This document shows, piece after piece, positions 22,614-31,519 of a stretch of 44,166 nucleotides of DNA. The notes beneath the pieces are model-generated. The model ran no database searches, was not told where the DNA came from, and was given only the letters and a program-made list of their open reading frames with translations. Each line of letters starts with the position of its first letter. The first letter of the stretch is position 1. Location: NCBI GenBank assembly GCA_030601745.1, contig JAUWBI010000020.1:1-44166 (forward strand), given 5' to 3'. The position numbers and the translations under genes are program-made. This DNA comes from Phycisphaerae bacterium (GTDB lineage Bacteria; Planctomycetota; Phycisphaerae; Sedimentisphaerales; Anaerobacaceae).

Positions 22614-23924
22614 ATGAAGCTGCAAAAGACGATAAAGAGTGAAGGCAGGATATCCGGTCGCGGTTTGTTTGGAGGTAAGGAGGCGAAGGTTGTTTTTCGC
22701 CCTGCTTCTGAAGATTCCGGTGTGGTTTTCGTGCGGATTGATGTGCCGGAGGCGGTGCGGATTAGCGCTGTTGCCCCCAATCTTGCTGAGCGAAGCCGTC
22801 GCACGACGATAAAGAAAGGCTCTGTCAGTATAGAAACGGTCGAGCATTGTTTAGCTGCAATCAATGCATTAGGGATTGATAATCTGATTGTAGAGGTTGA
22901 CGGGTCGGAGCTGCCGGCTCCGGATTGCAGCAGTGCTGAGTATTTCAAGGTTCTAAAACGCGCCGGGCTGGTTGAGCAGGCGGAGAAGCATAAGGAGTTT
23001 GTTATCAGTGAGCCTATCAGTATTACCGCAGGTGATGCATCGATATACGCCCTGCCATATGCGGATGACGGATTAAATATCACCTATGACCTGGATTACG
23101 CCAGTCACCCTGGTGTTGGCAGACAGATTTTTAGCTGTCGGCTTGCGCCGGAGAGTTTTGAGAAAAATCTGGCATCGGCCCGAACCTTTTTGCTTGAAGC
23201 TGAGGCGAAGCAGTTTCAAGCCCGCGGAATGGGCACGCATGTTGGCCCTCGCGATATTCTGGTTATCGGCCCCAACGGACCGATTAAGAACAGTTACAGA
23301 TTTCCTGACGAGTGTGTCAGGCACAAGATTGTTGATTTGATTGGGGACCTTGCGTTGGTCGGTCGAGGGGTTTCGGGCAGGATTGTGGCCTATAAAAGCG
23401 GGCATTCGTTGAACCAGCGGCTTGTAAGAAAATTGTATGAAGCGGCCGAGCAGCGGGAGCGAATGCAAAAGTTCGGGACCGACGCCCTTCTGGATATTCG
23501 GCAGATTGCCAAGATTCTGCCACATAGATATCCGTTTTTGCTGGTTGACAAGGTGGTCGAAGTCGAAGGTGATACGCGAATAAAGGGGATAAAGAATGTA
23601 AGCTTCAATGAGCAATTTTTCCAGGGTCATTTTCCCGGCACGCCTATTATGCCCGGCGTTCTTATCGTAGAAGCAATGGCGCAGGTGTCCGGCTTGTTGT
23701 TCGCGCAGAGACTGGAACATACCGGCAAGTTGGCGGTGCTGTTGAGTATGGATGGTGTAAAGTTGCGTAAAGCTGTCATCCCCGGCGACCAGCTTGTCCT
23801 TACGGCTGAGACGGTGCGGCTTCGGAAAAGAACCGCCCAGTGTCGGTGCAAGGCGATGGTGGGCGATACGGTAGTTGCTGAAGCGCAAATTAAATTTATG
23901 CTTGTCGACGATGAGAAGGTATAA
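22614..23924 (+). CDS. lpxC/fabZ: Bifunctional UDP-3-O-acyl-GlcNAc deacetylase / 3-hydroxyacyl-ACP dehydratase
   Basis: A natural fusion of the committed lipid A deacetylase with the fatty-acid dehydratase that competes for the same 3-hydroxyacyl pool. LpxC half: GRGLFGGKEAKV, VEHCLAAINALGIDN (zinc His78), DECVRHKIVDLIGDL (zinc His and Asp), GHSLNQRLV (catalytic His region). FabZ half begins near residue 290: ILPHRYPFLLVDKV (catalytic His) and FFQGHFPGTPIMPGVLIVEAMAQ (catalytic Glu in the last block). Both active sites look intact. Such fusions are known in Bacteroidota and related groups. I chose ATG 22614, giving 436 residues; TTG 22593 adds seven residues without family support. Confidence 0.95.
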   Translation: MKLQKTIKSEGRISGRGLFGGKEAKVVFRPASEDSGVVFVRIDVPEAVRISAVAPNLAERSRRTTIKKGSVSIETVEHCLAAINALGIDNLIVEVDGSELPAPDCSSAEYFKVLKRAGLVEQAEKHKEFVISEPISITAGDASIYALPYADDGLNITYDLDYASHPGVGRQIFSCRLAPESFEKNLASARTFLLEAEAKQFQARGMGTHVGPRDILVIGPNGPIKNSYRFPDECVRHKIVDLIGDLALVGRGVSGRIVAYKSGHSLNQRLVRKLYEAAEQRERMQKFGTDALLDIRQIAKILPHRYPFLLVDKVVEVEGDTRIKGIKNVSFNEQFFQGHFPGTPIMPGVLIVEAMAQVSGLLFAQRLEHTGKLAVLLSMDGVKLRKAVIPGDQLVLTAETVRLRKRTAQCRCKAMVGDTVVAEAQIKFMLVDDEKV

Positions 23925-23966
23925 ACGATGGACGATAGACGATTGACGAGGGACGAAGTACGAAGA
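23925..23966. repeat. 7-nt tandem repeat (ACGATNG) between lpxC/fabZ and lpxA
   Basis: ACGATGG, ACGATAG, ACGATTG, ACGAGGG, ACGAAGT, ACGAAGA: six heptamers in perfect phase, filling the spacer exactly from the stop codon to the lpxA ATG. Confidence 0.8.
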
Positions 23967-24775
23967 TGATTCAGGTACATCCCAGCGCAGTGGTTCATAA
24001 GGGGACTCAATTGGATGAGGGCGTTACAATTGGGCCCAACTGTGTTATTGACAGGAGGGTCACAATCGGTGCAGGTACAGTGCTTGATGCTAATGTAGTT
24101 ATTAGCAAAGATGTCAATATCGGCAAGAACAATCACTTTTCTGCCAATTGTGTGATTGGCGGCAGGCCGCAGAAACTGGGTCTGGGTCCGGATGACCAGA
24201 TAGGCGGGCTTGTGATAGGTGATAACAATGCCATTCGTGAGCAGGTGACAATCCATCAGAGTCTTTATCAGGGACGTTTTACGAAAGTAGGAAACGATAA
24301 TCTGCTTATGGTTGGAGCGCACATCGGACATGACTGCACAGTCGAAGATAAGATTGTTATGAGTAATTGTGTGCACATAGGCGGGCATTGCAAGATTGAA
24401 ACCGGCGCCTGGTTTAGCGGGATGGTGGCTCTGCATCAGTTTGTTACAATTGGCAAATGGAGCTTCGCAGCGGGCCTTGCCGGGATTAATCACGATGTTG
24501 TGCCATTTATGGTTGTCAGCGGTCATAATCCGTCGATGGCTCGGGGCGTTAATAGGCGGGGGCTGGTGCGAGCAGGTTTCAGTGAGCAGCAGCAGCAGCA
24601 AATAATCGAGGCGTACAAGAAGCTCTACCGCCAGGGGGGCACACTGCTGGAGAATGCAAAGGCCCTGGCCCAGGAGGAAGGGCTCGATGAAAATGTTCAA
24701 GCGATGATTGATGCGATAATCAAAAGCAGCGAGCATCAGTTTGGCAGATATCTCGAGAAGTTTAGACGGGATTAG
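23966..24775 (+). CDS. lpxA: Acyl-ACP--UDP-N-acetylglucosamine O-acyltransferase
   Basis: First step of lipid A synthesis. Left-handed beta-helix of hexapeptide repeats (VTIGPNCVIDRRVTIG, IGKNNHFSANCVIGG), followed by NNAIREQVTIHQS and LLMVGAHIGHDC, the region of the catalytic His and His-Asp relay. MVALHQFVTIG and PFMVVSGHNPSMARGVNRRGLVRAGFS lead into the C-terminal helical domain. 269 residues, standard. Acyl-chain length and acceptor (GlcNAc or GlcNAc3N) cannot be read off safely; the oxidoreductase that follows raises the GlcNAc3N question. Confidence 0.95.
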   Translation: MIQVHPSAVVHKGTQLDEGVTIGPNCVIDRRVTIGAGTVLDANVVISKDVNIGKNNHFSANCVIGGRPQKLGLGPDDQIGGLVIGDNNAIREQVTIHQSLYQGRFTKVGNDNLLMVGAHIGHDCTVEDKIVMSNCVHIGGHCKIETGAWFSGMVALHQFVTIGKWSFAAGLAGINHDVVPFMVVSGHNPSMARGVNRRGLVRAGFSEQQQQQIIEAYKKLYRQGGTLLENAKALAQEEGLDENVQAMIDAIIKSSEHQFGRYLEKFRRD

Positions 24776-24781
24776 TTTTGC

Positions 24782-24816
24782 GTTATAACTAACAACTGAG
24801 AACTAAAATCTAAAAT
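24782..24816. repeat. 7-nt tandem repeat (CTNANAN) between lpxA and the GnnA-like gene
   Basis: GTTATAA, CTAACAA, CTGAGAA, CTAAAAT, CTAAAAT; the last unit contains the next ATG. With the preceding TAGTTTTG (24773-24780) it is a second copy of the skp-lpxD spacer element. Confidence 0.65.
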
Positions 24817-25906
24817 GGATAAGATACGTACTGCTGTTGTAGGTGCGGGCAAAATGGGGACGATACACGCGAAGGTCTATGACCAGCTGCCGCAGAGCGA
24901 TTTTGTTGCCGTCGTTGATATAGACGCTGACAAAGCAGAACGCCTGGCCAATCAATATGGATGTTGTGCCTTTACTGATTGTGCGGATATCCTGGACAAG
25001 GTTGACCCCGTTAAAAGTTCGTGGATAAGGGGTACTGGCAGGTCTTTGGTAGAGACTTTTGACGGGGTTGATGCGGTAACGATAGCGACTCCAACGGTGA
25101 CACACCTGAAGTTGGCGAAAATATTTATCAAAAACAAGATTGCAGTGCTGATTGAAAAGCCGCTGGCGGCAAATGTCAGAGAGGGTAGAAAGATTGTGTC
25201 CCTTGCGAGAAAAAATAACAGCGTTGTGGCGGTAGGTCACTCCGAGCGCTGCAATCCGGTTGTGCAAGCGATGAAGCGACTCGATATCGAACCAAGGTTT
25301 ATCGAGGCCAACCGCGTCAGTCCATATCCGTTCCGCTCGACCGACATCGGGGTTGTGCTGGATGTGATGATACACGATATAGATATTATTCTGTCTTTAG
25401 CGGCAAGCAAGGTCAAGAAAGTAGATGCCGTTGGCGTTAATGTCATTGATGAGAACGAAGATATCTGCAATGCGAGGATTGTTTTTGAGAACGGCTGCAT
25501 TGCGAATATTACCGCTTCGAGACTGGCTCTGAAAACCGTAAGAAAGGTAAGGGTCTTCAGTCGGCAGGCGTATTTGAGTGTGGATTATCTTAAGAAAAGC
25601 GGGATTATCATTAAGGCTGACCCAAATATTAACGTTGTCAAGTGGATACAAGAGCACAAGGATACCGGGGATTTTAACCTGACGACAGTGAACTGGCCGG
25701 ATTTATTGCACATCGAGCAGCTTGACATAGATGATAAGGAGCCGGTGCGGCTGCAGCAGGAGGCTTTTCTGCGGGCCGTTGTGGATAGAGCGCTTATGCC
25801 TGAGGTCAGTGCCGAAGAGGGTCTGGCTGCACTGCAATGTGCTCAAAAGATTCTGGCTTCGGTCAAAAAACACAAATGGAAGGAGAAAATAGCGCATAGC
25901 ACGTAG
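24815..25906 (+). CDS. Gfo/Idh/MocA family oxidoreductase, GnnA-like
   Basis: Cytoplasmic NAD-dependent sugar-nucleotide dehydrogenase family. Rossmann start IRTAVVGAGKMGTIHAKVYDQL; VTIATPTVTHLKLAK; LIEKPLAANVREG (catalytic Lys-Pro); VGHSERCNPVVQ; VMIHDIDIIL. A gene of this type beside lpxA is typical of GnnA, which with aminotransferase GnnB makes UDP-GlcNAc3N so that lipid A carries amide links. No gnnB is seen in the window, so this function is only suggested. Residues ~64-85 (DPVKSSWIRG...FDGV) are an extra 22 residues between LDK and VDAVTIATPT, created by a 62-bp palindromic element with TTGA repeats on both sides. The insertion sits at a surface loop of the Rossmann fold. Confidence 0.88.
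   Translation: MDKIRTAVVGAGKMGTIHAKVYDQLPQSDFVAVVDIDADKAERLANQYGCCAFTDCADILDKVDPVKSSWIRGTGRSLVETFDGVDAVTIATPTVTHLKLAKIFIKNKIAVLIEKPLAANVREGRKIVSLARKNNSVVAVGHSERCNPVVQAMKRLDIEPRFIEANRVSPYPFRSTDIGVVLDVMIHDIDIILSLAASKVKKVDAVGVNVIDENEDICNARIVFENGCIANITASRLALKTVRKVRVFSRQAYLSVDYLKKSGIIIKADPNINVVKWIQEHKDTGDFNLTTVNWPDLLHIEQLDIDDKEPVRLQQEAFLRAVVDRALMPEVSAEEGLAALQCAQKILASVKKHKWKEKIAHST
25002..25071 (+). repeat. 62-bp palindromic element family C in frame inside the GnnA-like gene
   Basis: Arms CCCCGTTAAAAGT (from 25006) and ACTTTTGACGGGG (to 25067) pair over 13 bases with a single G-T/C-A type mismatch. The core is flanked by TTGA on both sides (25002-25005, 25068-25071). Core plus one flank is 66 bases, exactly the 22 residues absent from family relatives. 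Confidence 0.8.
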
Positions 25907-25920
25907 CGCATAGCGTATAG
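25891..25920. repeat. 7-nt tandem repeat (AGCGCAT)
   Basis: AGCGCAT, AGCACGT, AGCGCAT, AGCGTAT, AG. It starts inside the last codons of the GnnA-like gene and supplies its stop codon (TAG, 25904-25906). Confidence 0.7.
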
Positions 25921-25973
25921 AAAAAAACTAAACGCCGTATCTATAAGAATTGTGGTTTTGGGAGGCATATTTT

Positions 25974-26576
25974 ATGATTCGCAAGTTTTGGTTTTGTGCA
26001 TTATTGATGGCCGTGGCTTTGATGACCGGCTGCAGTAGAAAGGCAAGTAAGGAGCCGAAGGATATGGATATTGGGCCGAAGGAAGTGAAACTGGAAACGA
26101 GTATGGGTGACATAGTTATCGAGCTTAACGAAGAAGCTGCACCTATTACGGTGAAGAATTTTCTTCGGTATGTGGAGGAAGGTTTTTTCGACGGGACTAT
26201 ATTTCACAGGGTGATACCGAACTTTATGATACAGGGCGGTGGGTTCACGGCGGATATGGTGCAGAAAAAACCTCATGCACCGATTGTCAACGAAGCCGGC
26301 AATGGATTGAAAAACGATAGAGGCACCATCGCGATGGCCCGGACTCCTGACCCTGACAGCGCAACAGCTCAGTTTTTCATCAATCATAAAAACAATGACT
26401 CTCTAAATTATGTTGAGAATCGCAACCCCGGGTACGCGGTATTTGGCAAAGTTATCGAAGGTATGGAGACGGTAGATAAAATCGCGGCTGTGAGGACAAC
26501 AACTCGGATGGGTATGCGCGATGTTCCCGTTGAGCCGGTGGTAATAAAATCGGCTAAGGTTGTTTCGGGTGAGTAG
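25974..26576 (+). CDS. Lipoprotein peptidyl-prolyl cis-trans isomerase (cyclophilin type)
   Basis: Speeds proline isomerisation in proteins outside the cytoplasm. Residues 1-19 are a lipoprotein signal with lipobox LMTGC, so the mature protein is anchored by Cys19 or its neighbour. The cyclophilin fold starts at [33 protein letters not shown] holds the catalytic Arg and Phe/Gln residues; [13 protein letters not shown] and [17 protein letters not shown] are conserved. 200 residues. I chose ATG 25974 because GGGAGG (25960-25965) lies 8 bases ahead; the upstream ATG adds MWFWEAYF before the signal. It may assist outer-membrane biogenesis beside the envelope genes. Confidence 0.93.
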   Translation: MIRKFWFCALLMAVALMTGCSRKASKEPKDMDIGPKEVKLETSMGDIVIELNEEAAPITVKNFLRYVEEGFFDGTIFHRVIPNFMIQGGGFTADMVQKKPHAPIVNEAGNGLKNDRGTIAMARTPDPDSATAQFFINHKNNDSLNYVENRNPGYAVFGKVIEGMETVDKIAAVRTTTRMGMRDVPVEPVVIKSAKVVSGE

Positions 26577-26684
26577 GGTTGAAAATGAGCAGCGGTTCAA
26601 ACCCAGCCGCCTCCATTTGAGGTGATAGTTTCCCTGCTGCGCCTATGATGAGATAATATGCGGGTGGGAACCGGTCATAAGGTT

Positions 26685-27707
26685 ATGAACGAGAAACGTA
26701 TAACCGGCCGAGAACGCACTTTTACACTCCTCAAAGGTGGACAAGTAGACCATTTGCCTTTTATGCCTATCACGATGCAGTTTGCCTGCGACCGTATCGG
26801 CAAAGAGTACTATGACTATGTGATGGACCACAGGATTTTGGTCGAGGGACAATTAAAAGTAGCTGAAGAATTTGATATCGACCATGTATCCTGTATATCC
26901 GACCCTACCCGTGAGGCGGCAGATTGCGGGGCCTCAATCATCTATACAAAGGATTCTCCGCCGGCCATAGATAATCAAAACGCATTGCTGGCGGATAAAA
27001 CCAAACTTGCTAATCTGAAAATGCCTGCTGTTCTTGGCGGCGGGCGAATGCACGACAGGGTCAAAGCGGCTGCGCTTTTTAAGGATAAAATAGGTGATGA
27101 TAAAATTATCGAAGGCTGGATTGAAGGCCCTTGTGCCGAAGGCGCCGACCTTCGCGGCATCAGTACCATAATGATGGATTTCTATGAAGACCCGGCGTTC
27201 ATCCGTGATTTGTTCGAATTTGTAATTGAAATGGAATTGAACTTCGCCAGGTATCAAATTGAAGCTGGTGTTGACGTGATGGGCATTGGGGATGCTGCTG
27301 CCTCTCTTATTGGGCCTCAACTATATGAAGAATTTGTCTGGCCCTATGAAAAGAAATTGATAGACGGCGTTGGCAAGCTTGGTGCTGCTGTTCGCCTGCA
27401 CATCTGCGGCGACACCCGAAGCATTCTGGCAGGTATGGGACGTCTTGGCTGTGAAATTGTCGACCTGGATTATCTTACCCCGGTTTCAGAGGCTCGGGAG
27501 AAAATGGGGCCGGTCCAGGTACTGCTGGGCAATATTGACCCTGTGTCGGTTCTGCGAAACGGCACGGAAAAGCAAATATATCAGGCGATAGAAGAGTGTC
27601 ATAATCAGGCCGGCAGCAATTTTATTGTTGGCGCCGGTTGTGAAGTGGTCCGTGATACCCCGCTCGAGAATCTGCGCGTCCTTAGAGACTATGCCTTTTC
27701 GCACTAA
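26685..27707 (+). CDS. Uroporphyrinogen decarboxylase (URO-D) family protein, corrinoid methyltransferase-like
   Basis: TIM-barrel protein of the HemE superfamily. It belongs with the MtaA/MtbA/CmuA methyl-transfer branch rather than true HemE: it keeps the zinc-site motif HICGDT near the C-terminal third and lacks HemE's PVWxMRQAGR N terminus. Other family marks are DHLPFMPITMQFACDRIG, EFDIDHVSCISDP, GPCAEGADLRG, GIGDAAASLIGPQLYEEFVWPY, and LLGNIDPVSVLRNGT. It probably moves a methyl group between a corrinoid protein and a thiol or folate; no corrinoid protein gene is nearby, so the substrate is open. Start ATG 26685 chosen over 26658 because the family begins at about RERTFTLLKG. Confidence 0.82.
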   Translation: MNEKRITGRERTFTLLKGGQVDHLPFMPITMQFACDRIGKEYYDYVMDHRILVEGQLKVAEEFDIDHVSCISDPTREAADCGASIIYTKDSPPAIDNQNALLADKTKLANLKMPAVLGGGRMHDRVKAAALFKDKIGDDKIIEGWIEGPCAEGADLRGISTIMMDFYEDPAFIRDLFEFVIEMELNFARYQIEAGVDVMGIGDAAASLIGPQLYEEFVWPYEKKLIDGVGKLGAAVRLHICGDTRSILAGMGRLGCEIVDLDYLTPVSEAREKMGPVQVLLGNIDPVSVLRNGTEKQIYQAIEECHNQAGSNFIVGAGCEVVRDTPLENLRVLRDYAFSH

Positions 27708-27753
27708 TCGGAGGAACAAAATGGTGAGTAGTTAAATGGTTGCTGCTCAAAAG

Positions 27754-27777
27754 TTACCAAATCACCAATCACCAATT
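27754..27777. repeat. 7-nt tandem repeat, inverted TTGGTGA word
   Basis: TTACCAA, ATCACCA, ATCACCA, ATTT: the reverse complement of the word that fills the ssb-rpsR spacer. It lies between the convergent URO-D-family and nfi genes. Confidence 0.55.
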
Positions 27778-27781
27778 TTGG

Positions 27782-28495
27782 CTAAGCTTTTAGCCTTAGT
27801 TTGCTGACCAATTGATGGGCAAGGCGGGTAGGCTCGGGCAGTCGATATTTGGTTGTGCAGTCGAGGGTGATTTTTATTGCATCTTTTAGCAGGCACTTAT
27901 TGCCCACCGAAACAAAAACCGGCTCCACATTGGTGCGTGTTCTAACTACTGCACCGATAACCTCCTCTTTGTCTTTCAGTGGACTATATGCACCTTTTTC
28001 GAGTGACGGCTCTTCAAAGGCGCCGGTTAATCTGCTTTTCGCGCAGCCGATGGTTGGCTTATCGAAAAACAGGCCCAGATGCGAGGCCAGACCAAGCCTG
28101 CGAGGATGGGCAATACCCTGACCGTCGATGATGAACAAATCCGGCTCAGTTTTGAGTTTCTCTACGGCGGCGATACAGACGGGAGCTTCGCGAAAAGAAA
28201 GCAGGCCCGGGATATAGGGAAAGGTAACTTTTTGCCAGGCGTTTGCTGTTTCGATAAGTTCAAAATCGGGTAGTTCCAAAGGTTCCCAAAGGCCCTGTAT
28301 CACCTCTGGGACCCTCAAAACAACAGCAGCAGCGAGAATCTGTTGACTATCTTTGCTGAGAGCGCAATCCAGGCCGACTATGGTCTCAGGCTGGTTCTTT
28401 AGCTGAGTCAGTTGCACCTCTTGGGCGAGGCGTTTCTGCAGAGCTACTGCCTGTGAGTAAGACAAATTCCAGTTGTGTAAATCCCTTGTGTGCAT
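27782..28495 (-). CDS. nfi: Endonuclease V (deoxyinosine 3' endonuclease)
   Basis: Cuts the second phosphodiester bond 3' of deoxyinosine in DNA, starting repair of deaminated adenine. VGLDCAL (D43), FPYIPGLLSFREAP (residues 92-105, catalytic Glu103), IDGQGIAHPRRLGLASHLG (D124; lesion recognition) and TIGCAKSRL are the conserved blocks, with the Asp/Glu metal site intact. 237 residues, normal length. It points away from uvrA and shares a 146-bp intergenic region with that second repair gene, so the two may be co-regulated. Confidence 0.95.
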   Translation of the reverse strand: MHTRDLHNWNLSYSQAVALQKRLAQEVQLTQLKNQPETIVGLDCALSKDSQQILAAAVVLRVPEVIQGLWEPLELPDFELIETANAWQKVTFPYIPGLLSFREAPVCIAAVEKLKTEPDLFIIDGQGIAHPRRLGLASHLGLFFDKPTIGCAKSRLTGAFEEPSLEKGAYSPLKDKEEVIGAVVRTRTNVEPVFVSVGNKCLLKDAIKITLDCTTKYRLPEPTRLAHQLVSKLRLKA

Positions 28496-28507
28496 ACTTT
28501 TTTATGG

Positions 28508-28527
28508 ATTCCCGCCTGTGCAGGAAC
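28508..28527. repeat. Short hairpin repeat ATTCCCGC/GCAGGAAC, copy 2
   Basis: Related to the perfect hairpin at 11864-11883; also preceded by TGG and followed by GACAA. One stem mismatch. Confidence 0.55.
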
Positions 28528-28559
28528 GACAAATTGCCAAATGAAAACATTTTACCTTC

Positions 28560-28578
28560 TTGTAGCGTTTTGTTACAA
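28560..28578. promoter_or_regulatory. Candidate operator between nfi and uvrA
   Basis: TTGTA (28560-28564) and TACAA (28574-28578) form a dyad with a 9-base spacer in the 146-bp gap between two divergent DNA-repair genes. A LexA-like or other repressor site is possible; the dyad is short and the assignment is inference. Confidence 0.35.
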
Positions 28579-28641
28579 TCATTAGTTTGGGTTATTGTTG
28601 TTTTTTCGCAGGAGCGTTAGCTATACCGGCGGGAAAGTAAT

Positions 28642-31515
28642 ATGGCGCAGCGAACGGAAAAAGCGATTAGGATTACAGGTGCGGCGGAGCACAATCTCAA
28701 GAACATCAGCTTGAGTATTCCGCGTGATAAACTTGTGGTCATTACCGGCATAAGCGGCTCGGGCAAAAGCTCACTTGCCTTCGATACCATTTATGCCGAG
28801 GGGCGGAGAAAATACGTCGAGTCGCTCAGCACCTATGCCCGGCAGTTTCTCGAACAAATGCAGAAACCAGCGGTCTCAGACATTACGGGTCTGCCGCCTA
28901 CTATTGCAATTGAGCAGCGAGGCGGCTCGCGCAATCCGCGCTCGACGGTGGCTACCACTACTGAAATCTATGATTATTTTAGATTGCTTTTTGCGCGTGT
29001 AGGTCAGCCGCACTGCTGGGTGTGCGGCAGAGAGATTACAAGTCAGCACTCTTCGCAGATAGTAGAGTCGATACTTACTCGGCCGAAAGGTACGAAAATC
29101 CAGATTTGTGCTCCGCTGGTTCGCGGCAAAAAAGGCGAGCATAAAGATATTTTTGCCAACATACAGCGCGAAGGCTTTGTTCGTGTACGGGTTGATGGAG
29201 GTATCTATGATGTGTCCGCCAACGGGAGGGTTCCGCCTTTGAACAAGAACAAAAAGCACGATATTGCAGCGGTTGTCGATAGGTTGATTATTAAGGATTC
29301 GGTTCGCGTTCGGTTAGCTGATTCGGTGGAGACGGCACTGAAACTGGCTGATGGAGTGCTTTTAGTATTGGTGCAGGAGCCAGGTGATGATAAAAAAAAT
29401 GATGGAGACGGCGGCTGGGGGGAGGTTATATACAGTGAAAAGTTTGCCTGTCCTAAGCACCCCCAAGCATCGCTTGAGGAGTTATCGCCCCGGCTCTTTA
29501 GCTTTAACAGCCCTTACGGTGCCTGCAAAAGCTGCGATGGTTTAGGGACGATTCTTGAATTTGACCCTGACCTGATTGTGCCGGACAAGAGTGTCTCGCT
29601 GGAAAACGGCGCTATCGATGCCTGGCGCAAGGGGGGCAAGAGAATGAATATTTTCTATAACCGGCTGGTTAAAAGGTTCTGCCGGAATCTGGGTATCAGT
29701 AAATCGGTTCCGTTTGAGCGGATACCGGCAGAGGTAAAAAGGATTCTGATGTATGGGACGACCGCAGCTGACAAGCGGAAATACGGTTTGTGGTTTGAAG
29801 GGGTTATCCCGAACCTTGCCCGGCGATGGAAGACAACCACCAGTGAATATGTCAAGGCCAGATTACACAGCTTTCTTTCAGAACTGCCTTGTCGAAGCTG
29901 CAAAGGCGCCCGGCTTCGGCCCGAAGCTATTGCAGTGACCGTGGGAGGCAAGAGCGTACATCAATTGACCTCATTGAATGTTGAAAAGGCCCAGGGATTT
30001 TTCAATAAGTTGAAATTGGATAAGGAAAAGTCGGTGATTGCCGCTCAGGTATTAAAGGAAATAAAGGCACGACTGAAATTTATGGTTGATGTTGGAGTCG
30101 GCTATCTGACTCTGGACCGGACGAGCAGCACCCTTGGTGGTGGTGAAGCCCAGCGCATCCGTCTGGCTACCCAGGTTGGCAGCGGTCTGGTCGGGGTCTG
30201 TTACGTGCTTGACGAGCCGACGATAGGTCTGCACAAGCGCGACAACGGACGATTGCTCAGTATACTGCGACGGCTTAGCCGGCTGGGAAATACTGTTATA
30301 GTGGTTGAGCACGATGAGGATATTATCAGAAGTGCCGACCATATTATTGATATTGGGCCGGCCGCTGGTGCGTACGGCGGGGAAGTTGTTGTGCAGGGCA
30401 GCCTGGAGACGGTAACCGCCTGCACCCGGTCAGTGACCGGTGAGTATCTGAGCGGCAAAAAGAGAATAGCTCTGCCGATTCGAAGGCGCAAATACAATCT
30501 GAAAAAATGCATTGAGGTCAAGAGTGCTGCGGAGAACAATCTTAAAAATATCGATGTGAAATTTCCGCTTGGCGTATTTAGCTGCGTGACGGGTGTTTCG
30601 GGTTCGGGCAAGAGTACTCTGGTGAGCCAGATTTTGTTGAGAGCGATGAGACGGCGGCTGTATGAGTCTCGCGAAAAGCCGGGCAGGCACAAAACCATTC
30701 TTGGCACTTCGCAAATTGATAAGGTTATAGAGATAAACCAGTCGCCCATCGGAAAGACGCCGCGGAGTAATCCGGCGACATATACCGGCGTCTTTGACGT
30801 GATAAGAAAACTGTTTTCGATGACGCGAGAGTCGAAGATTCGCGGTTACAAGCTTGGCCGATTTAGCTTCAACGTTAAAGGCGGGCGATGTGAAGCTTGC
30901 CGCGGACAGGGGACCAAGAAGATTGAGATGCACTTTTTGCCCGATGTTTATGTAACCTGTCAGAGCTGTAAGGGCAAAAGATACAATCCGGAGACGCTGC
31001 AGGTTACCTACAAGGGCAAAAATATCGCCGATGTCCTCGATATGAGGATTGAAGATGCGCTTGATTTTTTTGCTAATTTTCCGACGATTGTCAGGATTCT
31101 CCGGACGCTCAACGATGTTGGCCTGGGTTATATGCAGTTGGGCCAGGCCTCAACGACGCTTTCCGGCGGTGAGGCGCAGCGGGTAAAGCTTTCCGCCGAG
31201 CTGGGCAAGGCGGCGACGGGGCACACCTTGTATCTGCTCGATGAGCCGACCACAGGGCTGCACTTTGCCGATATTCATAACCTCTTAAATGTGTTGCAGC
31301 GGCTGTGTGATATGGGCAATACGGTAATAGTAATCGAGCATAATCTTGACGTTATCAAGATGGCTGACTATATAATAGACCTCGGCCCCGAGGGCGGTGA
31401 TGCCGGCGGCTGGGTTGTTGCCGCAGGCGGGCCTGAGGAAATCATCAAAAACAAAAAAAGTTATACAGCCGCGTTCCTGAAAACAAAACTACAACTTGAC
31501 AAGAAAAAGAGATAA
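28642..31515 (+). CDS. uvrA: Excinuclease ABC subunit A
   Basis: ATP-binding damage sensor of nucleotide excision repair; loads UvrB at distorted DNA. Two ABC modules: the first starts [21 protein letters not shown] (Walker A near residue 38) and contains the UvrB-binding and insertion domains; the second has [12 protein letters not shown] (about residue 650). Signatures are [12 protein letters not shown] and [12 protein letters not shown], with [12 protein letters not shown] for the second Walker B. Zinc modules are CWVCGRE/CPKH...CKSC (first half) and [11 protein letters not shown]...CQSCKGKRY (second half). 957 residues, normal. Residues ~247-262 ([16 protein letters not shown]) form an acidic insertion. 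Start ATG 28642 is family-typical. Confidence 0.97.
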   Translation: MAQRTEKAIRITGAAEHNLKNISLSIPRDKLVVITGISGSGKSSLAFDTIYAEGRRKYVESLSTYARQFLEQMQKPAVSDITGLPPTIAIEQRGGSRNPRSTVATTTEIYDYFRLLFARVGQPHCWVCGREITSQHSSQIVESILTRPKGTKIQICAPLVRGKKGEHKDIFANIQREGFVRVRVDGGIYDVSANGRVPPLNKNKKHDIAAVVDRLIIKDSVRVRLADSVETALKLADGVLLVLVQEPGDDKKNDGDGGWGEVIYSEKFACPKHPQASLEELSPRLFSFNSPYGACKSCDGLGTILEFDPDLIVPDKSVSLENGAIDAWRKGGKRMNIFYNRLVKRFCRNLGISKSVPFERIPAEVKRILMYGTTAADKRKYGLWFEGVIPNLARRWKTTTSEYVKARLHSFLSELPCRSCKGARLRPEAIAVTVGGKSVHQLTSLNVEKAQGFFNKLKLDKEKSVIAAQVLKEIKARLKFMVDVGVGYLTLDRTSSTLGGGEAQRIRLATQVGSGLVGVCYVLDEPTIGLHKRDNGRLLSILRRLSRLGNTVIVVEHDEDIIRSADHIIDIGPAAGAYGGEVVVQGSLETVTACTRSVTGEYLSGKKRIALPIRRRKYNLKKCIEVKSAAENNLKNIDVKFPLGVFSCVTGVSGSGKSTLVSQILLRAMRRRLYESREKPGRHKTILGTSQIDKVIEINQSPIGKTPRSNPATYTGVFDVIRKLFSMTRESKIRGYKLGRFSFNVKGGRCEACRGQGTKKIEMHFLPDVYVTCQSCKGKRYNPETLQVTYKGKNIADVLDMRIEDALDFFANFPTIVRILRTLNDVGLGYMQLGQASTTLSGGEAQRVKLSAELGKAATGHTLYLLDEPTTGLHFADIHNLLNVLQRLCDMGNTVIVIEHNLDVIKMADYIIDLGPEGGDAGGWVVAAGGPEEIIKNKKSYTAAFLKTKLQLDKKKR

Positions 31516-31519
31516 GAAA

